A stretch of 64,000 nucleotides of DNA, taken from contig NZ_WAIE01000002.1 of assembly GCF_008830225.1 (NCBI RefSeq), forward strand, positions 62,001 through 126,000. Reading direction: 5' to 3'. Position numbers and translations under genes: made by a program. The notes under the pieces were generated by a model. It was not told where the DNA came from and did not search any database. It saw only the letters and a program-made list of their open reading frames with translations. Origin of the DNA: Pseudodesulfovibrio senegalensis. Lineage in GTDB: Bacteria > Desulfobacterota > Desulfovibrionia > Desulfovibrionales > Desulfovibrionaceae. Shown piece by piece: positions 35,728 through 44,908 of the stretch; the first letter of the stretch is position 1, and every line of letters begins with the position of its first letter.

Positions 35728-36741
35728 ATGTCCATGAAGCACGAGATCACAGACGGCCTCAATGAGGAATACTACCAGATCAATCCCGACATTCTCGGTA
35801 GTTTCAACAAGTTCCGACCTCCCTTGAATCTGTATCGGTTTGACGAGAACGTGGCCCGCATCATTCCATATTACAAGGTCGGGGGCAGGCTTTCCAACGA
35901 GCAGATCGAGGAACTGGCGGAATTGACCAAGGAAGGGATCATCTTTGTTTCGCGCGATGACCATCCCGTCTACGTCAAGCATATCAGTTACCAGCTGGAC
36001 CTCGTTCTTGTGGACAAGAACCTCAAGGAACGTGAAATCGGGGACATCTTCACGCAGGCGCTCACACGCCGGTGCAAGGAGTTCTTCGAGCAGCCGGTTC
36101 CCATTGTTTTCGACAAGCTCTGGACCGACATGATGGTCCTGACGGAATATCTCTTCAACGACATCCACCGGTCCCGGGCCTTGGCCCGCAGGCTCAACAA
36201 GGAGTATTCGCTGGAGACCCATGCCGTGAATACCGGTTTTTTCGGTTTGGCCCTGTATGGCGCAATGCGCAAACGGGATTTCGAGGAAGGCGGTGTGAAG
36301 CGCAAGATGTTCGACCGCATGACCGCCGGACTGTTTCTGCATGATCTCGGCATGACCAAGGTCCCTTCCTTCATATTGCAGAAAAGCAAGCCGCTGACCG
36401 GAGAGGAACGGGCCAAGGTCAACCAGCACCCCATGCTGGGCTACCAGATGCTTGCCAAGCTGGACCTCAAGTATCCGGAAGTGGAGGAATGCGTGGTCGG
36501 GCACCATGAGCGGGTCACGGGCAACGGCTATCCGCAGAAGAAAAGCGGGGACACCATGGGGTATTTCGGCAAATTGTGCGGTCTGGCCGATTCATTTTGC
36601 GCCATGACCTCCAAGCGTCCGTTCCGTGGGGATCCCATGACTGCCGAAGAAGCCGCCAACAAGCTGCTCATGGACAAGGGGTACGACCCGACCATGACCG
36701 GCATGCTGCGCAAGCTGGTCACGGATCTCAAACTCAAGTAG
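35728..36741 (+). CDS. HD-GYP-type phosphohydrolase
   Basis: A 337-residue cytoplasmic protein. The C-terminal half is an HD-GYP domain with metal-ligand residues in place: His165, His205-Asp206 (FLHDLGM), His234, His259-His260 and GYP at 267-269. Such enzymes usually hydrolyse cyclic di-GMP. The N-terminal 120 residues (DILGSFNKFRPPLNLYRF...) are not a receiver domain and I do not recognise them. The gene lies 6 bp after pyk. It ends near a bidirectional hairpin at 36762. Function as a c-di-GMP phosphodiesterase is inferred. Confidence 0.8.
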   Translation: MSMKHEITDGLNEEYYQINPDILGSFNKFRPPLNLYRFDENVARIIPYYKVGGRLSNEQIEELAELTKEGIIFVSRDDHPVYVKHISYQLDLVLVDKNLKEREIGDIFTQALTRRCKEFFEQPVPIVFDKLWTDMMVLTEYLFNDIHRSRALARRLNKEYSLETHAVNTGFFGLALYGAMRKRDFEEGGVKRKMFDRMTAGLFLHDLGMTKVPSFILQKSKPLTGEERAKVNQHPMLGYQMLAKLDLKYPEVEECVVGHHERVTGNGYPQKKSGDTMGYFGKLCGLADSFCAMTSKRPFRGDPMTAEEAANKLLMDKGYDPTMTGMLRKLVTDLKLK

Positions 36742-36761
36742 TTTTGTTTTGATGAATTGAA

Positions 36762-36797
36762 GAAGGCCCGCATCGCCACAAGGTGATGCGGGCCTTC
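36762..36797. terminator. hairpin between convergent HD-GYP and CBS genes
   Basis: Perfect 13-bp arms GAAGGCCCGCATC and GATGCGGGCCTTC around a 10-nt loop. T runs are short on both sides, so termination may be partly Rho-assisted. Confidence 0.65.
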
Positions 36798-36819
36798 CTG
36801 CGTCAGATTCTGGGGGAAT

Positions 36820-37305
36820 CTAGAAAAGTTTGACCATGTCCCGTGTCATTTCACGGTACAGGTCGGCGATGTAGACAACGCCGATGACCTTGCCGCCTTC
36901 CACGACCACGCCCCAATGATTTTTGTCTTTGAGGAAGTTGTCGAGCACGACCAGTGCAGGGTCGTTGGGCCTGAGAACGGGGATGTTCCGTTCAATGTAA
37001 TCGTCCAGCCGCATTTGGGTGCAGATGAGACAGGCGTCCCTGAAGGCCTGATCCCAATCGGTTTCGCCCACCTGCTTGAGGTTCTCTTCCTTGAGCACGG
37101 ATTTTTTGACAGCCGTCAGGACACTGCGGATGGAAACCACGCCCACGAGCTTCCCGGCCTTGTTCTTGACCACAACAACATAGTTTTCCGGGTGTTCCTT
37201 CATGGACTCGCGCATGACGCGGATGGCCTCGGCCAGACTGGCGTCTTCGCGTACCGCGGCAAAATCGTCTCGCATCATGTCCCAGGCGCGTTTTCTGAGC
37301 ATCAT
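36820..37305 (-). CDS. CBS-domain protein
   Basis: A 161-residue cytoplasmic protein made almost entirely of two CBS motifs (about 8-70 and 93-155). VVSIRSVLTAV and VVYIADLYREM are the typical strand-helix ends. CBS pairs usually bind adenine nucleotides and regulate a partner. AAGGAG lies 9 bases before the ATG. It is monocistronic and convergent with the HD-GYP gene. No partner is indicated by context. Confidence 0.85.
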   Translation of the reverse strand: MMLRKRAWDMMRDDFAAVREDASLAEAIRVMRESMKEHPENYVVVVKNKAGKLVGVVSIRSVLTAVKKSVLKEENLKQVGETDWDQAFRDACLICTQMRLDDYIERNIPVLRPNDPALVVLDNFLKDKNHWGVVVEGGKVIGVVYIADLYREMTRDMVKLF

Positions 37306-37412
37306 CGGCGTAATCTCCTTTCAAACGGGATGAATTACAATATGTTGTCTGTATTACCATGTATCTGCTTGCGGGTATTTTGTCCACACTTCTAACACCG
37401 CAGAGCAGATAC

Positions 37413-37440
37413 TTGACAAGTTGCGGGGAATCTCCACAAT
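37413..37440 (+). promoter_or_regulatory. candidate sigma-70 promoter of DUF3108 gene
   Basis: TTGACA (37413-37418) and CACAAT (37435-37440) with 16-bp spacing. The predicted start of transcription falls at or very near the ATG at 37447, so the message could be leaderless. Confidence 0.45.
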
Positions 37441-37446
37441 CAGGGC

Positions 37447-38220
37447 ATGATGAAACAACTCGTCTCCGCAGTATTTTGCATGGTCTTTTTCGCGGCGCCG
37501 CAGGCTCTGGCCATGCCTTTCCATGCCGGAGAAAAGCTCAGCTACGAAATATACTGGACCGTGGTGCATGCCGGATCTGCTACCCTGGAGGTCCTGCCTG
37601 AAAAGGATGTCGCGGGCAAGCCCGCGCTGGGCTTTCTGGCCGAGGCCCGGTCCACTCCCTTTGTGGATGCCTTCTACAAAGTGCGCGATCGCATCGAGTC
37701 GTGGACCGATCCGGATGTTGAGCGGTCCTACCTGTACCTCAAACGGCAGCGGGAGGGAGACTACAGCAAGGATGTGGAACTGCGTTTTGAGCCGGATGCC
37801 CGCAGGACGTTGCGCTATGTGCGCGGCGAGTTGCGGCGGACGCTGGAACAGCCCGAATATGTCTTTGATCCACTGGCCATTCTTTTCGCCTTTCGCAAGC
37901 AGACGTTATACAAGACCATGCGTTTCAGCGGCCCGGTCACGGACGGCAAGGTCAGCGTTTCCGGCGAGGCATATGTGGAGGGCATGGATACCCTTGATAC
38001 ACCGCTGGGCGAGGTGCCGTGCTTCCGGGTGCGGTTGGACGTGAAACATCTTTCCGGGGTGTTTCGCAAGTCGGACGATGCAGAGCTTCTGGTCTGGTTT
38101 TCCGCGGACGAGCGCCGCCTTCCCGTGCGGGTCAAATCCAAGGTGGTGGTGGGGCATTTCACCATGGAACTGGTGGGGTATGACCCCGGCCGGGAGACCT
38201 GTGCAGCACAGGTTCCCTGA
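37447..38220 (+). CDS. DUF3108 exported protein
   Basis: A 257-residue protein with a signal peptide (to about residue 22, ending AQALA). It then has the DUF3108 pattern: FHAGEKLSYEIYW, VHAGSATLEVL, the region around VDAFYKVRDRIESW, and the acidic AELLVWFSADERRLPVRV. Family members are predicted periplasmic beta-structured proteins of unknown function. There is no clear ribosome-binding site before the two in-frame ATGs at 37447 and 37450. It is convergent with the chemoreceptor gene; a 7-bp hairpin (ACCTGTG/CACAGGT) overlaps its last codons. Confidence 0.78.
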   Translation: MMKQLVSAVFCMVFFAAPQALAMPFHAGEKLSYEIYWTVVHAGSATLEVLPEKDVAGKPALGFLAEARSTPFVDAFYKVRDRIESWTDPDVERSYLYLKRQREGDYSKDVELRFEPDARRTLRYVRGELRRTLEQPEYVFDPLAILFAFRKQTLYKTMRFSGPVTDGKVSVSGEAYVEGMDTLDTPLGEVPCFRVRLDVKHLSGVFRKSDDAELLVWFSADERRLPVRVKSKVVVGHFTMELVGYDPGRETCAAQVP

Positions 38221-38234
38221 CCGGGGCCGGATGC

Positions 38235-39947
38235 TCAGAATCGTTCGAAGTCGCTGTCGGATTCCTGGTCCATGTCCAGCGTCGTTCCGCCGGATTCCTG
38301 TTTCGTTTCCGGTTTTGTCTCGGGGCGGGGCAGGGCCGCTGTTGCAGGGCGCCGTTTGCGGATCGTCGGGCCGCCCTGCATGCCGGTTCCGGTCTCGCGT
38401 GTTTTGAAGAATTCCATGGTGGCGAGCAGTTGTTCTGCCTGTGCCGTGAATTCCTGTGCCGTTGAAGCCATCTCCTCGGACGCGGAGGCGTTTTGCTGGA
38501 TGACGTGGTCCAGCTCCTGAATGGCCTTGTTTATTTCCTCGGCACCGGTGTTCTGTTCAATGCTTGCCGTGGCGATTTCCTGAACCAGTTCCGCTGTCTT
38601 GCGGATATCCGGCACCATCTTGTTCAGCATGGAGCCGGCCTGGTCGGCCTTGGCCAGGGTCGATTCCGAAAGCTCGCTGATCTCCGAGGCTGCCATGCCG
38701 CTGCGTTCCGCGAGCTTGCGCACTTCGGCAGCCACCACGGCAAAGCCCTTGCCCGCTTCTCCTGCCCGCGCCGCTTCAATGGCCGCGTTCAGGGCCAGCA
38801 GGTTGGTCTGCCGGGCGATTTCCTCGATGATGGAGATTTTTTCCGCGATATTCTTGATGGAGTCCACGGCTTCCATGACCGCGTCGCCACCCTGTTGCGC
38901 GTCCTCGGCCGTGCGTGTGGCCATGGACTCGGTCTGCTGGGCATTGTCCGTGTTCAGGCGAATCTGGCCGATCATTTCTTCCATGGAGGCCGAGACCTCT
39001 TCAACGGAGGCGGCCTGACGGGTTGCCCCGTCCGCAAGGCTCTGTGCAGAACCGCTGATTTCCACGGACCCGGAGGCAACGCTTTGCGCGCCTTCCTTGA
39101 CCTGACCAACTATGCCGTCGAGCCGGGAGGTCATGGTGCCGAGGGCCGCGCTCAGCTTGCCGGGTTCGTCGGTCTGGCTGGTGTCGATTTCCACGGTCAT
39201 GTCGCCCGAGGCCACGGTATTTGCAAGGACGAGTGCCTCATTGATGGGCGTGATGACCGAGCGGGCCACCAGAATGCAGAAGGGCAGGATTGCCAACAGG
39301 CATATTGCGGCGGCAATGGAACCCACGATCCAGATGAGTCCGGAAACCACGTCGTCGATGTCGCTGGCAATGGCCGCGGTCTGTTCTTCCACGTTGTCGA
39401 GGTACACGCCCGTTCCGATCCACATATCCGTGCCGGGAATCATTTCCGCATAGGAAAGTTTGGGTTGGTCTCCCTTGCCGGGCTTGGGCCAGATGTAGAC
39501 CAGAAAGCCACCGCCCTTTTGGGACAGCTTGAACAGCTCGCTGACCAGCTGGACGCCGTTTTTGTCCTTGAGGTCGCCGAGGTCCTTGCCCTGCAGCTTC
39601 TTGTTGGGGGGCAGGGCCACGTTGGTGGTCTTGTTGTAGACGAAAAAGTAGCCGGACTTGTCTTCTTCAAAGCGCACATCGTCCACAAGCGCACGGATGG
39701 TCGCGACTTTCTGCTCCAGCACGGGCATGTCGCGGATGGCGGCGCCTATGGCCACGGCCATGCTGTGCGTGGCCACCTGCAGCTTGCGCCGTTCGCCTTC
39801 GTTCATGGCCTTGTTGGCGCGGTCCACGCCAATGTCCTTGACCTCGCCGACACCGGACAAAAACGTCCAGCCGAAGCCGGCCGCCATGAGCAGCACGACC
39901 ACGATCAGGATGATCATCCGTGTGTTGATGGTGATTTTTCTCAGCAT
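38235..39947 (-). CDS. methyl-accepting chemotaxis protein with single Cache domain
   Basis: A 570-residue chemoreceptor. Transmembrane helix 1 is near residues 10-30. A periplasmic sCache-type domain spans about 35-185, with YFFVYN and [16 protein letters not shown]. Helix 2 is at about 188-215, followed by HAMP and the cytoplasmic signalling hairpin with [20 protein letters not shown]. Start ATG 39947 is chosen because GAGG lies just upstream. No CheR-tether pentapeptide is visible. It follows the CHASE8 kinase gene on the same strand with a 97-bp gap, so it may belong to that operon. Confidence 0.92.
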   Translation of the reverse strand: MLRKITINTRMIILIVVVLLMAAGFGWTFLSGVGEVKDIGVDRANKAMNEGERRKLQVATHSMAVAIGAAIRDMPVLEQKVATIRALVDDVRFEEDKSGYFFVYNKTTNVALPPNKKLQGKDLGDLKDKNGVQLVSELFKLSQKGGGFLVYIWPKPGKGDQPKLSYAEMIPGTDMWIGTGVYLDNVEEQTAAIASDIDDVVSGLIWIVGSIAAAICLLAILPFCILVARSVITPINEALVLANTVASGDMTVEIDTSQTDEPGKLSAALGTMTSRLDGIVGQVKEGAQSVASGSVEISGSAQSLADGATRQAASVEEVSASMEEMIGQIRLNTDNAQQTESMATRTAEDAQQGGDAVMEAVDSIKNIAEKISIIEEIARQTNLLALNAAIEAARAGEAGKGFAVVAAEVRKLAERSGMAASEISELSESTLAKADQAGSMLNKMVPDIRKTAELVQEIATASIEQNTGAEEINKAIQELDHVIQQNASASEEMASTAQEFTAQAEQLLATMEFFKTRETGTGMQGGPTIRKRRPATAALPRPETKPETKQESGGTTLDMDQESDSDFERF

Positions 39948-40044
39948 GTTTCCTCGCTTGTCCAAAGTGATACCGAGCCCTGATTTTAGGTCGAAAGTAA
40001 CGGCTTTGGGTGGAGGACTGCCATTATTATATGAATGGGTGGGT

Positions 40045-41532
40045 TTATCCTTTGAAGGTCACGGTGATCCGGGTTCCCCGCGCGGCATCGGTTTTCATGG
40101 CGATGCCCGCCTGATGGGTGCGGGCCACCAGCGCGGCGAAATACGTGCCCAGCCCGGTGCCGTGCTCCTTGCCGTGCGTGGCGTATTTTTCAAAGAAACG
40201 TGGCAGGATCTCTTTCGGCACCATGCCGGAGTTCTGGATGGTGAGCCGTTTGCGGGTGCCGTTGCGCAGATACACGTATACCGTGTCTCCTTTGCCTGAG
40301 GCTTCCACGGCGTTCTGGATGAGGTTGCGCGCCATGGCCCGGATGAGCGGGTCCTCTCCCTGAATTGAAAACTCCTCCATCCCGGTGATGTCCTTGCCGT
40401 TCATGGACATGTTCAGCGCCACTTGCGAACTGCGCAACAGGGGCACGAATTCCTCTTCAAGGCCGCAGAGCAGTTCCACCATGTCGAGGCGGTTGTTGCG
40501 CAGCGTGTAGATGCCTTTTTCCATTTTGAACATGTCCAGATGATTGCGGACCATGTCCAACATGCGGTACCCGGCCGCTTCGATGCGTTTGATGTAGCGT
40601 CGTTGTTCGTGCGTCAGCCCTTCGGTGCCCAGCAGGATTTCCGGATAGCCGATGACCAGCGTCAGCGAGGATTTCAGGTCATGGCGGTTGAGGCGTTCCA
40701 CTTCCTCGCGGATCATTTCCGCCTTTTCGCGTTCCCGCATTTCAATATGCAGTTGGGTGTTCTTTTCCTGCAATTCCTGCTTTTTTTCCCGAAGCATGCG
40801 CGTGCGGTGGCGAACAATGTCTTCCAGCATTTCCCGGTGGCTTTGCAACCAGTTGTCCCGCTTGCCGATTTCATCCAGCATGGCGTTGAACTCGTTGACT
40901 AGCGTTCCTATTTCATCATTGCTTTGATGATGCACGCGGCGGGAATAGTCCTGGCTTTGGCTGATATCCGTGACGACCGTGGTGATTTCCTTGAGCGGGG
41001 CCAGCATTTTGCGCCGCAACAGGCTACCCACAAAGCCGCTGAGCGCGAAAATGAGCACCAGCGTAGCCATGGAAAAGACCGCGTCCGTGGTCAGAATGTC
41101 CCATTGCCCGGCCAGCGAACCCCGGATGACCAGCGTTCCGGTTTTTTCTCCTGCGGACAATATGGGGCTGCACACCTCGCAGTTGGTCATGGTCATGGTC
41201 GTGCCCATGGCTTCATGGTTTTTCGGGGGCGTTCCGATTGCGCTGAAGAGTTTGCCGTTCTGGTCGTATATGGCGGCACCGGATATTTCGGACATCATGC
41301 GCAGGGAGGCGAGGTTTTCGCGCGCGGCTGCCGGATCGTTGAAGTCCAGCGCCGCCACGCTGGCCGCGGCCACGAGCCGGGCAGTGCCTTCCATGCGGTG
41401 GCTGAATTCCTGCCGGTACGCATGGACGACCGTGAAGACGTTCATGGTCTGGGAGAGAACCAGTGCCATGAGCAGCGTGCCCAGAATGATGAGCTTGAGC
41501 TTGTGGTCAAGGGACAGGGTGTTCCAGCGCAT
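40045..41532 (-). CDS. CHASE8-HAMP histidine kinase
   Basis: A 495-residue inner-membrane sensor kinase. Helices at 13-33 and about 152-172 bracket a CHASE8-like periplasmic domain ([19 protein letters not shown]), which carries a Cys118-x2-Cys121 pair. HAMP is at 172-225 and a coiled coil at 226-278. The phosphoacceptor is His284 in RHDLKSSL. The ATPase domain has the N box near 403-407 and GTGLGT at 458-463, but the G1 box reads QNSGMVP without the usual Asp. The ATG overlaps the stop of the yfiR-like gene (TGATG). CHASE8 is the domain that YfiR controls in YfiN cyclases. Confidence 0.85.
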   Translation of the reverse strand: MRWNTLSLDHKLKLIILGTLLMALVLSQTMNVFTVVHAYRQEFSHRMEGTARLVAAASVAALDFNDPAAARENLASLRMMSEISGAAIYDQNGKLFSAIGTPPKNHEAMGTTMTMTNCEVCSPILSAGEKTGTLVIRGSLAGQWDILTTDAVFSMATLVLIFALSGFVGSLLRRKMLAPLKEITTVVTDISQSQDYSRRVHHQSNDEIGTLVNEFNAMLDEIGKRDNWLQSHREMLEDIVRHRTRMLREKKQELQEKNTQLHIEMREREKAEMIREEVERLNRHDLKSSLTLVIGYPEILLGTEGLTHEQRRYIKRIEAAGYRMLDMVRNHLDMFKMEKGIYTLRNNRLDMVELLCGLEEEFVPLLRSSQVALNMSMNGKDITGMEEFSIQGEDPLIRAMARNLIQNAVEASGKGDTVYVYLRNGTRKRLTIQNSGMVPKEILPRFFEKYATHGKEHGTGLGTYFAALVARTHQAGIAMKTDAARGTRITVTFKG

Positions 41533-42239
41533 CAAAAGCGGGCTCCCCTGTTGCCTGTGCCGTTATGGCTCCCCGACCCCTTTTTCGGCCCCGGTCCCCT
41601 TTTCGGGCCATGTCTGTGTTTGTCGTGGCGTTTCCCTGCGGGCGCGCCGACCATTTTTGATGCCGGGTTGGAAGGGGCTTCGGGTTTGAAGGATTGAGAT
41701 TGGTTGCGGGAGCCGTATACGTCGGCCAGCGACATGAGGCGGGAGCTGATGCTCAGTTTCGCCTTGTTGACGGCTTTGGCGTTGATTTGAAGCTTCAGCC
41801 TGCCGTTCGATTCCCGGAAATTGACCATGCCGCCCATTTCCATGAGCTTGGAGCTTTGTCCCACGGTCAGTATGGGGCGTTCGCCCAGTTTTTTGATGAT
41901 GGCCGCGGCGGTCTGCGGGGAAATGTTGTTCAGGAAAAGTATGTCGCACTCATCCACGGGCCACTGGCGAAGGGTGAACTTGCTGCTTTGTCCCTCAAAG
42001 TAGGGACGCAGGCTGTGCGCATCCGTTGCGGCAACGATCAGCGGTTTGTCCGTTTTTTCCACGGGCCATGAAACGTATTTTGTCATGCGTTTTATGAACA
42101 GGGAACGCAGTTTGTCCATTTCCACGCCTTGTCTGTTTTCGTTACCGGCATCGGCCGTTGGGGCGAAAAGAACAGGCAGGACCGTGAGCGCGAGCAGCAC
42201 GGCGAAAATCGGAAGCCGTTTCCGGCTCAGAATTTCCAT
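41532..42239 (-). CDS. YfiR-like (DUF4154) periplasmic protein with basic low-complexity tail
   Basis: A 235-residue exported protein with a signal peptide to about residue 31. The YfiR/DUF4154 features are clear: LFIKRMTKYVSWP near the mature N-terminus, PILTVGQSSKLMEMGGMVNF and LKLQINAKAVNKAKLSISSR. The last 50 residues are rich in Lys, Arg, His, Gly and Pro (GKRHDKHRHGPKRGPGPKKG) and are not part of the family. Its ATG lies inside the receptor gene by 13 bp, with GAGGG upstream, and its stop overlaps the kinase start. A role as periplasmic regulator of the adjacent CHASE8 kinase is inferred. Confidence 0.82.
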   Translation of the reverse strand: MEILSRKRLPIFAVLLALTVLPVLFAPTADAGNENRQGVEMDKLRSLFIKRMTKYVSWPVEKTDKPLIVAATDAHSLRPYFEGQSSKFTLRQWPVDECDILFLNNISPQTAAAIIKKLGERPILTVGQSSKLMEMGGMVNFRESNGRLKLQINAKAVNKAKLSISSRLMSLADVYGSRNQSQSFKPEAPSNPASKMVGAPAGKRHDKHRHGPKRGPGPKKGSGSHNGTGNRGARF

Positions 42240-44143
42240 GTTGCCCTCACGCTGAAACTCGGATCGTTTTCGAGCGGCGAACTTTTGTCGTTGTCGTCAA
42301 AGATGTTCTGGCCGATAAGTTCCAGCTTTAGGTCTTGGCGGGCTTGCCACGAAAGCGAAGCGTCCACGGTAAAGGTGGGGTCAAAGTCATCTTCCGTGGG
42401 GCAGGCCCGATACTGCAGCAGCGTGTTGAACCCGACTTCGGGCAAAATGTCCAGCATGGAAAACAGTTTGGCTTCGTAGATGGGGTCGCCCGTGGGGTTG
42501 TGGCGGGTCCATTCCTCGTCGCCCCCGCGAATGTTTTGCACCAGCACTCCAAGGGACGGACGCAGGGTCAATCTTTCCTTCAGTTTCCAGTCGGCAGCGG
42601 CCTCCATGCCGTAGGCCGTGCCCCACATGTCGTTGTCCACGGTGGCGGTATAGGTCGATTCGTCATAGCTGATGTGCGTCATGCTGTCGTAATGGTTTAC
42701 ATATGTGCTGATGTCGAATTCGAGTTGTGGCGAGATGATTTGCCGATAGCCCGCTTCGAGGGAGTAGAGGCGTTCGTTTTTCAGGCCGCCCGGGTTTTCC
42801 AGTGTGTAGGTGTGGCCCTGATAGTCGATCCTGTAGCTTCCGTCTTCGCTCCAGCGGTCCGGTGAACGCCGCGCATGGGATGCGGCGATCCAGAGTTCTT
42901 GGTTGTCCTTGGTATACAGCAGTCGCGCCGTGGGTTGCAGACCGAGGAAGCCGGAGTCACGATAGTCCAGCTTGAGTCCCAGAATCAGGAAGAGGTCGTC
43001 GTCGTGCAGGGTTATCCTGTCCTGCACAAAGGCATTGGCGTCAAAGCGTGTATTCTGGTTTTCCTCGATGCGGATGTGGTCGGAGGCGTCAAAATCGTCC
43101 CATGCCACGCGGGTTCCCACTCCCCATGTGAACCTGTGTGAACCGTTTTGAAGCATGGCGTGCAGCACTTCCATGTCCACGAGGTTTACTACGCCCCTGA
43201 AGTCTCCCATGCTCATGCCATCTGCGGAGTAGGACGTGCGGAAGCGAACCCCTGCATCCAGTCCGGTCCTTCTGTCCCACGTGAATTGCATGTACCCGGA
43301 ATGATTTTCGTTGCTGAATCCCGCGGGGTATTTGGGGCGCATGACCCCGGCGCCGTCCTCCGACCGGGTTAGGGCTCCGGCCGCCTCAAAGGAGAGGGTG
43401 TCGGTAAACGCGTTGTCCCAGTCCACGCGCAATCCTGTGCTGCCCTGTTTCCATTCCTGCGTGCTGCGGGCCGAGCCGTCCGGCGAGCGCATGCTCAGGC
43501 CGTCGCTGTAGCTGCCCTTGCCGAAAAAGGCCACGTCCGTGTCCTGATCGACATGCATGCCGTAGGAGAGCGTTTGCTCCAGCCCTTCCGTGCCGACGCG
43601 GGTCACGCTGGTGCCGCCGTTCATCTCGGCTGCGGTTTTGGTGATGATGTTGATGACGCCGTTGAACGAGTCTGCGCCCCATAGGCTGGTCCATACGCCG
43701 CGAACCACTTCGATGCGCTTGATGGTGGATAGGGGAACCGCCTGGTTGTTCCAGAATACGCCGGTGAACGTGGGTGAGGTGATGGGGCGGCCGTTGATGA
43801 GCACGAGCTGCTTGTTGCCGAACATGTTGCTGAAGCCCCGGATGCCCACGGCCCATTTGTCCGTGTCCATGCGGGTGACGTGCACGCCCGGAACCAGTTG
43901 GAGCGCCTCGGGAATGGAGGAGGCGCCGGAACGGGCGATGTCTTCTTCCGTGATGACGGACACGGCCCCGGCAACGCGGGAGAGACGATCGGGGCGGCGT
44001 GAGGCCGTGGTCACCCGTACCTCCATGAGCTGGGCGATGTCCATGGTCTCGAGATCGTCGGATTCCTGTGCGCACACGGAAGGCGGCACCATGCACCACG
44101 CCAGCAGAAGCAGCACGATGGTCCCGTAGGTGGGACGGGTCAT
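42227..44143 (-). CDS. TonB-dependent outer-membrane receptor
   Basis: A 638-residue outer-membrane protein with a signal peptide to about residue 25. The plug domain is at about 35-165 (MEVRVTTASRRPDRLSRVAG, GVHVTRMDTDKWAVGIRGF, VEVVRG-like). The beta barrel ends with the aromatic terminus RATWKF. The plug resembles colicin I/vitamin-type receptors, and the substrate cannot be told. Start ATG 44143 is chosen for GGAG 7 bases upstream, 1 bp after the response regulator stop. It overlaps the yfiR-like gene. It may act as both transporter and signal input for the operon. Confidence 0.9.
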   Translation of the reverse strand: MTRPTYGTIVLLLLAWCMVPPSVCAQESDDLETMDIAQLMEVRVTTASRRPDRLSRVAGAVSVITEEDIARSGASSIPEALQLVPGVHVTRMDTDKWAVGIRGFSNMFGNKQLVLINGRPITSPTFTGVFWNNQAVPLSTIKRIEVVRGVWTSLWGADSFNGVINIITKTAAEMNGGTSVTRVGTEGLEQTLSYGMHVDQDTDVAFFGKGSYSDGLSMRSPDGSARSTQEWKQGSTGLRVDWDNAFTDTLSFEAAGALTRSEDGAGVMRPKYPAGFSNENHSGYMQFTWDRRTGLDAGVRFRTSYSADGMSMGDFRGVVNLVDMEVLHAMLQNGSHRFTWGVGTRVAWDDFDASDHIRIEENQNTRFDANAFVQDRITLHDDDLFLILGLKLDYRDSGFLGLQPTARLLYTKDNQELWIAASHARRSPDRWSEDGSYRIDYQGHTYTLENPGGLKNERLYSLEAGYRQIISPQLEFDISTYVNHYDSMTHISYDESTYTATVDNDMWGTAYGMEAAADWKLKERLTLRPSLGVLVQNIRGGDEEWTRHNPTGDPIYEAKLFSMLDILPEVGFNTLLQYRACPTEDDFDPTFTVDASLSWQARQDLKLELIGQNIFDDNDKSSPLENDPSFSVRATWKF

Positions 44144-44144
44144 G

Positions 44145-44849
44145 TCAGTGCTCCGTTTCAGCACTGGTCACCATCAGGTAGCCGCGGCCTCGTATGGTTT
44201 TGATGCGGACCGAATCGCCGAGTTTTTTGCGCAGGTTGCTCATGTGCACGTTGAGCACATAGTCGTCGATGTCCGCGCCCTTGCCCAGAGCCTTTTCCAT
44301 GAGCGCTTCGCGTTCCACCACGGACCCCATGCCTTCGCCGAGCTGTTCCAGAATGCTGAATTCCGCGCCGGTCAGGTGCACTTCTTCACCGTCCAGCATG
44401 GCCGTGCGTGCGCCCATGTCGATGGTCAGGTTGTTGAGGACGATGCGGGATTTGCCGGTTTCCGAAACGTGCATGGCGGCGCCGGAGTTTTCAAACCGCC
44501 GCAGCACGGCCCGCATGCGCGCCAGCAGCTCCCGCAGCGGAAACGGCTTGGAAACATAGTCGTCGGCGCCCATCTCAAGTCCCACGACCCGGTCGATCTC
44601 CTCGCCGCGTCCCGTGAGCATGATCACCGGGACCATGGATTCCGCACGAATCTGCCCCAGCACGTTGAATCCGCTGGTATCCGGCAGCATGATGTCAAGG
44701 ATCACGAGGTCATAGCTGTCCTTGTGGAATCGCTCCAAACCATCGGCGGCGGAATATTCCGTGCTCAGCGTGTACCCTTCACTGTCCAAATAGGCGGAAA
44801 GCATTTCGCCCAGTTCCGGGTCGTCATCAATAAGTAATATAGAGTTCAT
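44145..44849 (-). CDS. OmpR-family response regulator
   Basis: A 234-residue two-domain regulator. The receiver has the acidic triad near the start (LLIDDDPE), the phosphoacceptor Asp52 (LVILDIMLP) and Lys101 in YVSKPFPL. The DNA-binding winged helix spans about 135-230 (LTGAEFSILEQL, DYVLNVHMSNLRKKLG, IKTIRGRGYLMV). I chose ATG 44849 because AAGGGGGA lies directly upstream. It is the first gene of the receptor-YfiR-CHASE8 kinase operon and presumably the kinase's partner. A phased CATAAA-like array lies 60-115 bp upstream. Confidence 0.93.
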   Translation of the reverse strand: MNSILLIDDDPELGEMLSAYLDSEGYTLSTEYSAADGLERFHKDSYDLVILDIMLPDTSGFNVLGQIRAESMVPVIMLTGRGEEIDRVVGLEMGADDYVSKPFPLRELLARMRAVLRRFENSGAAMHVSETGKSRIVLNNLTIDMGARTAMLDGEEVHLTGAEFSILEQLGEGMGSVVEREALMEKALGKGADIDDYVLNVHMSNLRKKLGDSVRIKTIRGRGYLMVTSAETEH

Positions 44850-44908
44850 TACGTTCCCCCTTGGCAATCAATATATATGTTTAAGGTAAAAAAAGGAAAA
44901 GGAACATG

